A stretch of 34,221 nucleotides of DNA from DATHTK01 sp035463295 (GTDB lineage: Bacteria; Actinomycetota; Rubrobacteria; Rubrobacterales; Rubrobacteraceae), in the NCBI GenBank assembly GCA_035463295.1, contig DATHTK010000020.1:1-34221 (forward strand). Direction: 5' to 3'. The first letter of the stretch is position 1. Every line of letters begins with the position of its first letter. Made by a program: the position numbers and the translations under genes. Below are positions 1-6,422 of the stretch, one piece after another. Under the pieces are notes generated by a model that made no database searches, was not told where the DNA came from, and saw only the letters and a program-made list of their open reading frames with translations.

Positions 1-221
1 CCGGGGTTCATGCCCTGGCCCGCGGAGAGGATGTTGCCGACTATAACCTGGTCGACCTGCTCCCCCTCTATCCCCGCCCTCGAAAGGACCTCTTTGCCCA
101 CCGTGGCCCCGAGATCCGTAGCCGGCGTGTCCTTGAGCGAACCGCCGAAGGTCCCTATGCCCGTCCTCAGGGGCGTCGAGATGACTATCTCGCCGTTACC
201 GTTGCCGTTGCCGAAGCTCAC
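1..221 (-). CDS. Thiolase (acetyl-CoA acetyltransferase), N-terminal part, cut by window edge
   Basis: The first 73 codons of a thiolase run off the left edge. After a glycine/asparagine-rich lead (SFGNGNGNGE) the sequence shows the thiolase N-terminal block: an IVISTPLRTGIGTFGGSLKD segment, then ATDLGATVGKEVLSRAG, then VIVGNILSAGQGMNP, which match the conserved strand, first helix and N-x-x-x-x-G-x-G-Q-N-P loop of the family. Thiolases condense or cleave 3-ketoacyl-CoA with CoA in the cytoplasm, in fatty-acid and isoleucine degradation or in polyhydroxyalkanoate synthesis. The GTG start is chosen because GGAAGGAG lies 6 nt upstream. The catalytic Cys and His lie outside the window, so activity cannot be judged. 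The gene directly upstream in the same orientation is a phasin-like protein. A second, complete thiolase lies at 30715-31890. Confidence 0.88.
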   Translation of the reverse strand, partial: MSFGNGNGNGEIVISTPLRTGIGTFGGSLKDTPATDLGATVGKEVLSRAGIEGEQVDQVIVGNILSAGQGMNP

Positions 222-260
222 CTTCTACTCCTTCCGTCTACACCTGACAAGAGCATACAT

Positions 261-294
261 CAAAAGGCGAAGCCCGGTCCAGGCGGCCCGGGCT
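261..294 (-). terminator. Probable terminator after the phasin-like gene
   Basis: On the minus strand AGCCCGG, a 10-nt loop and CCGGGCT form a 7-bp stem, followed 5 nt later by TTTT. It lies in the 106-nt gap between the phasin-like gene and the thiolase, so the two may be separate transcripts or linked by partial read-through. Confidence 0.45.
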
Positions 295-327
295 CCTCTC
301 TGCATCTCTGCGGCGGACCGTTCTCCC

Positions 328-669
328 CTACCGGTCGGCCCTCCGCTGTGCATCGTTCAGGTTGCCCCTGTAATAGGAGAACATCGAGTTCAGAAAGTCC
401 ATGTAGGCGCTGACCGACTCCTGGGCGAGCGCCTGGGAGGCCTCCTGCTGCGTGCGCTGCTGCTCGATGAGGTCCTCCGCCAGAGCCCTGTTGCTCTCGG
501 CCTGGGTGCGTAGGTTGTTGATGACCCCGTTGAAGAACTGCTGGGTGAGCTGGGCGTTGAGCTCCTGGGCCGAGACCGAGCGGTCGGCGAGAGCCTGGTA
601 GGACTCCTTGATCGCCTCGGCGAACTTCTCGGCCGCCTCGTTTACCTGCCTCTGCTGCTCTCGATCCAT
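328..669 (-). CDS. Small all-helical protein, phasin-like
   Basis: A 113-residue soluble protein without signal peptide or membrane segment. It is almost continuously helical and rich in Gln, Glu and Ala (VNEAAEKFAEAIKESYQALA, then NNLRTQAESNRALAEDLIEQ), with an aromatic stretch YMDFLNSMFSYYRGN near the C-terminus, so it probably forms an amphipathic coiled coil. I do not recognise a named family with certainty. Helical amphipathic composition, size and position upstream of a thiolase resemble polyhydroxyalkanoate granule phasins; that is inference only. Two ATG codons lie in tandem directly after AAAGGAGG; the second (669) is preferred because the first has no spacer from the Shine-Dalgarno sequence, and even the second has only 3 nt. 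Confidence 0.7.
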   Translation of the reverse strand: MDREQQRQVNEAAEKFAEAIKESYQALADRSVSAQELNAQLTQQFFNGVINNLRTQAESNRALAEDLIEQQRTQQEASQALAQESVSAYMDFLNSMFSYYRGNLNDAQRRADR

Positions 670-809
670 CATCCTCCTTTCTATGTGTCAAATACTGCAA
701 GTACAGGTCGTACCCGTACAAGGAGTCGCCTATGCCTAATGGCCCGTATGTCTTGCGGTCTCCGCCGAATCTCTCTGACGATCACCGGAAAGAAAACGTC
801 CGAGACTCC

Positions 810-863
810 GAACAGGCGAAGTTCTGACAATTAACCTTCCGCGTACTCAGGTGAACAGGCGAA
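810..863. repeat. Paired direct repeat GAACAGGCGAA
   Basis: The 11-mer GAACAGGCGAA occurs at 810-820 and again at 853-863, start to start 43 bp, about four helical turns. Both lie in the 298-nt gene-free stretch between the phasin-like gene (minus) and the secreted-protein gene (plus). It could be a tandem operator for a regulator of either gene; no regulator is encoded nearby. The rest of the stretch has no gene and noticeably lower GC than the flanks. Confidence 0.35.
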
Positions 864-967
864 AATAGTTCATTTGAGGGATGTAGCGCTACTCCTTAGT
901 GGCATAGAGTTTGCCAAGCGTCGCGATCGGCGGCGACTAGTACCTAGTGAGGAGAAGGGACAGAAAA

Positions 968-1552
968 ATGCGAAGAACACTGTCCATAGAACTACCTGAG
1001 CGAGGACGTACGGCCATCATCGTGCTCGCGGCGATTGTGGTGGCGCTGGCGGGAATCCTGGTAGCTCAGGGACCGGCTAGCGCTCATGACCACCGTATTC
1101 CCGAGACGGTCTTGATGAAGGGTAAGCAGAAGCTACAGGAAGGCCGCAAGGTCAGATACTCAGATTGGTTCGCCTCTACCGGAGGTGGCGAATGTGTTCA
1201 TGCCCACGCAGACTATGCGTTCGGGTTCCCTGAGATAGAGAGGAAACCTCACATACCCAGCGTCGATGCGGGTAGCAAGCTCAAGGTCCGTATCTACAAG
1301 AGCCAGAAACCTCGGCCCTTCAACTTGGCGAGGGTGGATAAGGACGGCAATCCCACAAGAGAAGTGAGCGTGAACCTCAAGCCCGTTATCAGGAACGAAA
1401 AGAGAGTGGCGTGGGACGCGGTGTTCCGCGTAGATCGCCCGGATACACGCTACCGTCTGGTGAGCGAAGGGTACTGGAATGATCGAGAGGACTGCGGTGG
1501 CAAGCAGCACGCCTTCTGGAGCTTCCAGGTCAAGACGGGAGGGGCCTCCTAG
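968..1552 (+). CDS. Secreted protein of unknown function
   Basis: A 194-residue protein with a clear signal peptide: basic N-terminus, hydrophobic core TAIIVLAAIVVALAGILVA and a likely cleavage after ASA at residue 39. The mature part begins HDHRIPETV and has two cysteines, one in GGGECVHAHADY and one in DREDCGGKQHAFW, which could form a disulfide in the extracytoplasmic space; the His-rich HAHADY segment could bind metal. I do not recognise a family. The ATG at 968 is preferred over the in-frame GTG at 947, because that GTG sits inside the ribosome-binding region (AAGGGA 7 nt before the ATG). Base composition is visibly less GC-rich than its neighbours, and a recombinase remnant and tRNA follow, so acquisition by transfer is plausible. 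A strong terminator follows. Confidence 0.8.
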   Translation: MRRTLSIELPERGRTAIIVLAAIVVALAGILVAQGPASAHDHRIPETVLMKGKQKLQEGRKVRYSDWFASTGGGECVHAHADYAFGFPEIERKPHIPSVDAGSKLKVRIYKSQKPRPFNLARVDKDGNPTREVSVNLKPVIRNEKRVAWDAVFRVDRPDTRYRLVSEGYWNDREDCGGKQHAFWSFQVKTGGAS

Positions 1553-1576
1553 AGAGCAGAATGAAAGCGTAGACCT

Positions 1577-1612
1577 GAGAGGCCAGGGAATGCAAGCACT
1601 GGCCTCTCTTCT
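1577..1612 (+). terminator. Rho-independent terminator after the secreted-protein gene
   Basis: GAGAGGCCAG and CTGGCCTCTC form a perfect 10-bp stem (1577-1586 with 1599-1608) around a 12-nt loop, followed by TTCTAT. It starts 24 nt after the stop codon of the secreted-protein gene. Confidence 0.75.
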
Positions 1613-1619
1613 ATGTACA

Positions 1620-1768
1620 GACTTCCTGCTACTGCGGCACACTATCTCGCGCGGAGAAGACGGGCGTGGATACGTCGTGGGCACGAGCACCAAGTCCGGC
1701 AAGGGACGGTGTGTACGACTCACCCGGCATGCGATTGCGGCCCTCAAGATCCCGGCCATCTCTTCTTG
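1620..1768 (+). pseudogene. Remnant of a tyrosine recombinase (phage-type integrase)
   Basis: In one plus-strand frame the DNA reads LLRHTISRGEDGRGYVVGTS, then TKSGKGRCVRLTRHAIAALK. This resembles the beta-sheet segment of the catalytic domain of tyrosine recombinases (pattern: short hairpin, then T-K-(S/T)-x-x-(G/S)-x-R-x-V-x-L-T, then a helix beginning A-(V/I)-x-A-L-K). No start codon with ribosome-binding site, no Arg/His/Arg/Tyr catalytic box and no N-terminal SAM-like domain can be found around it, so it is a fragment of roughly 40-50 codons. It sits 37 nt from the 3' end of a tRNA gene, a common integration site. Assignment rests on a short motif and is moderate. Confidence 0.5.
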
Positions 1769-1799
1769 CCTGCGAAATACGGTGTTTTGCAGGACTTTT
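1769..1799 (+). terminator. Terminator-like hairpin after the integrase remnant
   Basis: CCTGCGAAA (1769-1777) pairs with TTTTGCAGG (1785-1793) with one G-U wobble in RNA, loop 7 nt, followed by AC and TTTT. Read on the plus strand it is a fair intrinsic terminator; read on the minus strand it would be the tRNA trailer region but has a mismatch and no T-run. Confidence 0.45.
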
Positions 1800-1804
1800 A
1801 AGAG

Positions 1805-1878
<74 letters not shown>

Positions 1879-1915
1879 TTCGGGTAGCGGTGTTCACGGA
1901 ACGCGCCGCCGGGAT

Positions 1916-1944
1916 AATTTACATCACCACGCGGCCCCTGACAA
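1916..1944 (-). promoter_or_regulatory. Promoter of tRNA-Ile
   Basis: On the minus strand TTGTCA (1944-1939), a 17-nt spacer and TAAATT (1921-1916) form a near-consensus housekeeping promoter, placing the start about 30 nt upstream of the mature tRNA. Confidence 0.7.
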
Positions 1945-1949
1945 GCCGA

Positions 1950-1978
1950 TTGAAGACCGGCGAGGCGAGAAGTAAAAT
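1950..1978 (+). promoter_or_regulatory. Promoter of the DUF151 gene
   Basis: TTGAAG (1950-1955), a 17-nt spacer and TAAAAT (1973-1978) point to the plus-strand gene at 2037, with a leader of about 50 nt. Its -35 box is only 5 bp from the divergent tRNA -35 box, so the two promoters are back to back. Confidence 0.6.
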
Positions 1979-2036
1979 CGGCCACACGATGAGCAGAACC
2001 ATCACGGCTTCGCGTTGTGAGAGGAGCATATAGCCA

Positions 2037-2537
2037 GTGAGTGCCGACGGCGTCACCCGCATGTCAATCTACGGGATCAACCTGGATCTCTTTTCGTCGA
2101 GCCCCATCGTCATCCTCAAGGTCGAGGACGAGAACCGTTACCTGCCGATCTGGATCGGCCAGCCCGAGGCCCGTTCGATCCTGATGAAGCTCCAGGAGCA
2201 GGAGTTCAGCAGACCGCTTACCCATGACCTCGCCGTCAACCTCGTGACGGAGCTCGGCGGCTCGATGGAGAAGGTCACGGTGACCGCGCTGAGGAACTCG
2301 ACGTTCTTCGCCACCATCAGCCTGGAGATAGGCGGCCGCACCATCGAGGTGGACTCCCGGCCCTCGGACGCCATAGCGCTCGCGGTCCGATCGGGGGCCG
2401 AGATCTTCGCCGCGGACGAGGTGATCGAGGAGGCCGCCGTCGTCTTCGAGGAGGCGATGGAAGAGGCCCCGGAGGATGAGGTCGTGGACAAGTTCAAGGA
2501 CTGGATGAACCGCGTCTCCCCCGAGGACTTCAAGTAG
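2037..2537 (+). CDS. Bifunctional nuclease family protein (DUF151)
   Basis: A 166-residue protein of the DUF151/BFN family. The core is recognisable: PIVILKVEDENRYLPIWIGQ PE, then the HDLAVNLVTELGGSMEKVTV strand-helix segment, the block RTIEVDSRPSDAIALAVRSG AEIFAAD, and an acidic C-terminal tail ending in DWMNRVSPEDFK. Family members have been reported with DNase/RNase activity, but the cellular role in actinobacteria is not settled. No signal peptide or membrane segment. Length is normal. The GTG at 2037 is chosen because GGAG lies 10 nt upstream; an internal ATG at 2061 has no ribosome-binding site. It is monocistronic with its own promoter, divergent from tRNA-Ile. Confidence 0.92.
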   Translation: MSADGVTRMSIYGINLDLFSSSPIVILKVEDENRYLPIWIGQPEARSILMKLQEQEFSRPLTHDLAVNLVTELGGSMEKVTVTALRNSTFFATISLEIGGRTIEVDSRPSDAIALAVRSGAEIFAADEVIEEAAVVFEEAMEEAPEDEVVDKFKDWMNRVSPEDFK

Positions 2538-2705
2538 GCTGGGACCGCTACTTCTCGAACACGTCCGATCCAAGTCCGCTACCGCAAGTTGTGTTAGCGT
2601 CATCGGGGCTGCAAGGCGCTGTGGGAACGAGGCCGGGGTGTATCGCCTCCGGCGCCTCTCTCGCCAAAGCCGGATATACGCTGCAGGCTTGCGTGTCGGG
2701 CGATG

Positions 2706-2711
2706 TAGAGT
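2706..2711 (+). promoter_or_regulatory. Candidate -10 box of the DUF5654 gene
   Basis: TAGAGT, preceded directly by TG, ends 36 nt before the TTG start at 2748. This matches the spacing of TAnAnT boxes in front of several other genes in the window. No good -35 box is seen. Confidence 0.35.
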
Positions 2712-2747
2712 TTGCGTCGAGTGGGACCTGCTTAGAAGGGGGTAGCG

Positions 2748-3017
2748 TTGTCCGCCGAAGTTCTGGAAAAGTTCTCGGAGTTGATCACGACCGCTCTCGG
2801 GCTCATCGCGGCCCTGGCGTGGAACGCGGCTATCCAGCAGCTTTTCACCCAGCTCTTCGGGGAAGCGGGGGGAGCCCTGGCGGCCAAGTTCTTCTACGCT
2901 ATCCTGGTTACGTTCGTAGTCATATTCGCGACCGTAGCCGTGGCTCGGGCCGCCGAGCGAGCGAAGAAGCTCGAAGCGGAAAGGGATAGGGGAGCGCTAG
3001 GCCGCTCCGGGGGCTAG
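2748..3017 (+). CDS. DUF5654 family small membrane protein
   Basis: An 89-residue protein with an N-terminal EKFSELITTALGLIAALAWN segment characteristic of DUF5654, then a second hydrophobic helix (FFYAILVTFVVIFATVAVAR, about residues 48-67) and a charged cytoplasmic tail (ERAKKLEAERDRG). Two membrane-associated helices are expected. Function of the family is unknown. The TTG start is supported by GAAGGGGG about 6 nt upstream; no ATG or GTG gives a better frame. The gene stands alone and ends 14 nt before a hairpin shared with the converging operon. Confidence 0.85.
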   Translation: MSAEVLEKFSELITTALGLIAALAWNAAIQQLFTQLFGEAGGALAAKFFYAILVTFVVIFATVAVARAAERAKKLEAERDRGALGRSGG

Positions 3018-3030
3018 CGGGCAGAGGAAC

Positions 3031-3069
3031 GCCGGCTCACCGTCCGACCGTGAGGCAAGAGCCGGCTTT
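3031..3069. terminator. Bidirectional terminator between converging genes
   Basis: GCCGGCTC (3031-3038) pairs with GAGCCGGC (3059-3066); an inner CTCAC/GTGAG pairing is also possible. TTT follows on the plus strand. It separates the DUF5654 gene (plus) from the last gene of the carboxylase operon (minus). Confidence 0.5.
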
Positions 3070-3345
3070 CTACCGGCCGATCCCCTCGGCTTCGTCCTCC
3101 GAGGCTCCGTTGGCCGACGGCCCTGGCCGGTACTCGGGGTAGGTCTCGAGGAACTCCTCGACCGAGTCCGCGCCCCACCCGACTATGACTTGCAGCGTCT
3201 CCGCCTTGAAGCGCTCGCGCATCTGAGCCTCCCGCCGGACGCTGCGGCGAACGTACTCCCAGGGCGTCTCCCCGGACCGGCGCTCCAGGCGCTCGGTGTA
3301 GAGGAACCGCCCCGTACGGCGGTCGCGCACCATGAGCAAGTCCAC
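3070..3345 (-). CDS. Small protein of unknown function, last gene of carboxylase operon
   Basis: A 91-residue soluble, charged protein. Its N-terminal third contains LLMVRDRRTGRFLYTERLER, a beta-hairpin-like stretch, followed by a helical, Arg/Glu-rich region (ETPWEYVRRSVRREAQMRER), the segment QVIVGWGADSVEEFLETYPE and an acidic tail. I do not recognise a family. The GTG at 3345 is chosen because it begins 2 nt after the stop of the preceding RtcB-like gene, whose last codons supply GGAAGGA as a ribosome-binding site; longer readings of the frame to 3462 would overlap that gene deeply. Position implies co-translation with the RtcB-like gene. An internal ATG at 3333 is an alternative start but lacks a ribosome-binding site. 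Confidence 0.65.
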   Translation of the reverse strand: MDLLMVRDRRTGRFLYTERLERRSGETPWEYVRRSVRREAQMRERFKAETLQVIVGWGADSVEEFLETYPEYRPGPSANGASEDEAEGIGR

Positions 3346-3347
3346 GT

Positions 3348-4454
3348 TCAGCTGTTTCCTTCCGGCGGATGCAGATCCGCCCACCGCTCCAACAGCCCCG
3401 CATCCTCCCAGGGATGACTCCCGTCGACCTCGGGGGCCGCGAAGGGTGGCACGCTCCCACACATCTTACCCGTCCCGACCACCACGGTACCACCAGAGAG
3501 CGCTACGTCTCCCTCAGCGGCCGTCGCAATCCCACGGCGGTGCACGAAAGCGCCGCCGCTCTCTTCGACCCCGCCGACCCTCCACGCCGCGATCAACCTC
3601 AATCCCCCGGCGACGTCTCGGAGCACTCGCCGGAGTGCGTACACGAGGAGCGCGGCCCTTCCATCGGCAAAGTTCGCCGCCGCGCCGACCGCGGCCAGGA
3701 GATCAGACGCCTCCTCCGTTCCAGCGGGGGCCGCGGGCAGATCCTCCTCCGCCTCCAAGTCGCCGTAGAGGACCCGGCTCAGGATGCGCTTCCGGTGCCC
3801 GGAGAGGACGATACGCCCGAGGTCCCCAGCGCCCACCGACGCCACGAGCACGAGCGCCTCCGAGCTCAGGCCCAGGCTCTCGGCATCTTCGGCCTCGAAT
3901 ATCTCTCCCACCCCGCAGGCGTGCGCCTCCCCCAGCAGGTCCCACTCCCGGAGGCCGGCTGAGAGAGCGCGCCGCAAGAGAGCGTCGGCGTCAGCGTCCG
4001 GCGCGGGGTCCAGGAGCTCCAGGTCCTCCTCCTCAATGAGACCTACCTCGGCGGAGGCGAGCGCGCCGCGCCCACACAGGCCGCGGGCCCCGGCTTCGCT
4101 CAACGCCGGCGGGCGGACGTCGGAGAGATCTCGCGAGACGAGACGCCCCACTTCCTCGGGCGGTACGCCGAGCTCTCCGATCGCCGCGTCGGCGACGAGG
4201 AGCAGGCCGCGGGCCGGGACGGATGCGAGGTCCGGCGCCGCGTGAGACCCGGAGGCCACGACCGAGCCGTACACGGACCCCGGCACGGCCACGGCGTAGA
4301 GCGGGCTCACGACGCCGGGCAGCAGGGCGACGGGGAGGGCGCGTTCGAGAGCCCACGCCGCGGTCCGAGCGTCGGGGGCGTGGATCACGACCTCCGACGC
4401 CTCGCCGACTCCGCGCCACTCGAAGTCCGCGACGTGCTCGACCGTCGGGGGCAT
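3348..4454 (-). CDS. RtcB-like protein, catalytically degenerate
   Basis: A 368-residue protein that I match to the RtcB RNA-ligase fold by the order of several blocks: GVVSP (47-51, RtcB GVISPGG), LLGEAHACGVGEI (173-185, RtcB LGSGNHFLE), VLVASVGAGDLG (202-213, RtcB IHTGSRGLG), AVGAAANFADGR (255-266, RtcB MxAAANFAWANR) and FVHRRGIATA (303-312, RtcB VHRKGATRA). RtcB ligates RNA 2',3'-cyclic phosphate ends using GTP and manganese. Here the D-x-N-C-G-V-R metal motif and the AHN histidine (replaced around AAWRVG, 289-294) are not seen, and the protein ends before the guanylylated histidine (HGAGR region). It is therefore probably not an RNA ligase. It begins 17 nt after the carboxylase alpha gene and is likely co-transcribed. 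Family assignment is by eye and moderate. Confidence 0.55.
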   Translation of the reverse strand: MPPTVEHVADFEWRGVGEASEVVIHAPDARTAAWALERALPVALLPGVVSPLYAVAVPGSVYGSVVASGSHAAPDLASVPARGLLLVADAAIGELGVPPEEVGRLVSRDLSDVRPPALSEAGARGLCGRGALASAEVGLIEEEDLELLDPAPDADADALLRRALSAGLREWDLLGEAHACGVGEIFEAEDAESLGLSSEALVLVASVGAGDLGRIVLSGHRKRILSRVLYGDLEAEEDLPAAPAGTEEASDLLAAVGAAANFADGRAALLVYALRRVLRDVAGGLRLIAAWRVGGVEESGGAFVHRRGIATAAEGDVALSGGTVVVGTGKMCGSVPPFAAPEVDGSHPWEDAGLLERWADLHPPEGNS

Positions 4455-4471
4455 CGCTAGGAGTCCCCGGC

Positions 4472-6217
4472 CTACTCCAGGACCACGAGGGGTTCGCCGG
4501 AGCGAACCGTCCCCCCGACCTCGACGAGCACCTTCGCGACCCTGCCGGCGCTAGGGGTCCGGATCTCACTCTCCATCTTCATCGCCTCGAGCACGCACAC
4601 CGCCTCGTCCGCCGCGACCTCCTGGCCCTCCTCGACCAGCATATTGACGATGGTCCCCTGCATCGGGGCCACCACCGCCCCCTCAGAGGTCGCAGTCCGA
4701 CGCGTCGCAGCGCCCTTGCGCCGAATCGGGGCCTGCCTCCCCCGCCCGGCCCCGTAGACCTTCACCCGGAAGAGCTTGCCGTTGACCTCGACCTCCACCT
4801 CCCGGACCTCGGCCTCACCGCGAGCGCCAGCGGTGCGGGCCGGCCCCACGAGATCCAGCCCGACGAGCCTCTCGGCGACGAAGCCGGTGGTGTAGTCGCC
4901 GGAGACGAACGTCTCGTCGTCGAGGAGCGCCCGGTGGAAGGGGAGCGTCGTCGCGATGCCCTCGACTCTGAACTCCGCCAGCGCACGCCGCAGCCGGCGC
5001 AGGGCGTCCTCGCGGTCCGCACCCCGGACTATGAGCTTCGCGAAGAGCGGGTCGTAGGACTCGGGGACGGCGCCCGGGGAGGTCCCCGCGCGCAGCGAGG
5101 AGTCCACCCGAACGCCGGGGCCTCCCGGCTCCTCGTAGACCGTGACGGTACCGGGGCTCGGGACGAAGTCGTGGGCGGCGTCCTCGGCGTTCACGCGCAC
5201 CTCGATAGCGTGTCCCCGCCAGCTCACGTCGTCCTGGGAGAGAGCGAGTCTCTCGCCGGCGGCGACCCGGATGCCGGTCTGTACTATGTCTATGCCCGTG
5301 ACCTCCTCGGTCACGGGGTGCTCCACCTGGACGCGCGTGTTCATCTCGAGAAAGAAGAACTCGTCGCCGGCCTCGCCTCTCTCCACCAGGAACTCCACGG
5401 TGCCGACGTTGTCGTAGGCGACGGTCTCCGCGGCGTGAATAGCCGCCTCGCCCATCCGCTCGCGCATCTCCAAGTCAAGCCCTGGGCTCGGGCACTCCTC
5501 GACGATCTTCTGGTGGCGGCGTTGAATCGAGCAGTCGCGCTCCCCGAGATGGACGGCGTTCCCGTGTTTGTCCCGGATCACCTGTATCTCTATGTGCCGC
5601 GGCGCAGGGAGGTACTTCTCCAGGTACACTGATCCGTCCCCGAAGTACGCCTTCCCCTCGCGGCTCGCGCGCGCGTAGGCGGCCTCGGCCTCCGTCTTGT
5701 CGTGGGCGACGGCGAAGCCCTTTCCCCCACCGCCGGCGGCTGCCTTCACAGCGACCGGGTAGCCATGCTCGGCGGCGAAGTCGTAGACGGCGGCGGGCGA
5801 GCCGATGGGGTTCTCGGTGCCCGGCGTGATCGGGACGCCGGCAACCGCCATGAGGCGCCGGGATTCGACCTTGCTCCCCATCGTCTCTATGGCCTCGGGA
5901 TGCGGCCCGATCCATACCAGGCCCGCCTCCGTGACCGCCCTGGCAAACGGCGCGCTCTCCGCGAGAAAGCCGTACCCCGGATGTACGGCCTCGGCTCCGC
6001 TCCTCCTCGCGGTCTCGACGAGCCTCTCGATCTTCAGGTAGCTCTCGGCCGCGGGCGTCGGGCCGATGTGGTAGGCCTCGTCGGCCAGACGGGTGTGGAG
6101 GGCGTCCCGGTCGGCGTCCGAGTAGACGGCGACGCTCTCGATGCCCATCTCCCGCAGGGCGCGGATAACGCGGACGGCGATCTCGCCGCGGTTCGCGATC
6201 AGGACTCTAGAGAACAT
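4472..6217 (-). CDS. pccA: Acetyl/propionyl-CoA carboxylase alpha subunit (biotin carboxylase and biotin carrier)
   Basis: A 581-residue biotin-dependent carboxylase alpha chain. The biotin carboxylase N-domain starts MFSRVLIANRGEIAVRVIRA; the ATP-grasp glycine loop AAGGGGKGF is at about 160-168; the catalytic EMNTRVQVEHPVTE block is present at about 290-305; the C-domain follows to about 445. The C-terminal biotinyl domain carries EAMKMES with Lys547 as the biotin attachment site. It carboxylates biotin with ATP and bicarbonate for transfer to acetyl-, propionyl- or related acyl-CoA. The ATG lies 1 nt after the stop of the epsilon gene, so translation is coupled. With the mutase at 18484 the likely role is propionyl-CoA to succinyl-CoA, though malonyl-CoA supply is also possible. 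Confidence 0.95.
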   Translation of the reverse strand: MFSRVLIANRGEIAVRVIRALREMGIESVAVYSDADRDALHTRLADEAYHIGPTPAAESYLKIERLVETARRSGAEAVHPGYGFLAESAPFARAVTEAGLVWIGPHPEAIETMGSKVESRRLMAVAGVPITPGTENPIGSPAAVYDFAAEHGYPVAVKAAAGGGGKGFAVAHDKTEAEAAYARASREGKAYFGDGSVYLEKYLPAPRHIEIQVIRDKHGNAVHLGERDCSIQRRHQKIVEECPSPGLDLEMRERMGEAAIHAAETVAYDNVGTVEFLVERGEAGDEFFFLEMNTRVQVEHPVTEEVTGIDIVQTGIRVAAGERLALSQDDVSWRGHAIEVRVNAEDAAHDFVPSPGTVTVYEEPGGPGVRVDSSLRAGTSPGAVPESYDPLFAKLIVRGADREDALRRLRRALAEFRVEGIATTLPFHRALLDDETFVSGDYTTGFVAERLVGLDLVGPARTAGARGEAEVREVEVEVNGKLFRVKVYGAGRGRQAPIRRKGAATRRTATSEGAVVAPMQGTIVNMLVEEGQEVAADEAVCVLEAMKMESEIRTPSAGRVAKVLVEVGGTVRSGEPLVVLE

Positions 6218-6218
6218 C

Positions 6219-6422
6219 CTAGACCATACCTTCCCAGCTGGAGTACGTCCACAACGATCCCTCGAGCTTCATCTGAGGAGGGACCGCGTGCCCGAAGAGC
6301 CCGGCGAGCCTCCAGCGACTGCGGTTCAGAGAGGTTCTATCCTCCGGCTCCTCGCGCAGCGCCTCGAGAGCCGCCGCTATGGCCGCAGCTTCTTCCGGCG
6401 TCGGAGAGGGATCTATCCTCAA
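6219..6422 (-). CDS. accE: Acyl-CoA carboxylase epsilon subunit
   Basis: A 67-residue protein between the beta and alpha carboxylase genes. It has the features of actinobacterial epsilon subunits: an N-terminal helical PTPEEAAAIAAALEALREE segment, and a C-terminal SRWRLAGLFG motif with Trp-Arg. These small subunits stabilise and stimulate the alpha-beta carboxylase complex. The start is a TTG whose bases overlap the TGA stop of the beta gene; there is no ribosome-binding site, so expression probably depends on re-initiation. Its stop lies 1 nt from the alpha ATG. The residual uncertainty is the low conservation typical of this family. Confidence 0.8.
   Translation of the reverse strand: MRIDPSPTPEEAAAIAAALEALREEPEDRTSLNRSRWRLAGLFGHAVPPQMKLEGSLWTYSSWEGMV

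Noticed and set aside
2591..2989. 132-codon plus-strand frame overlapping the DUF5654 gene
   Set aside because: Out of frame with DUF5654, composition is shadow-like and no domain is visible.
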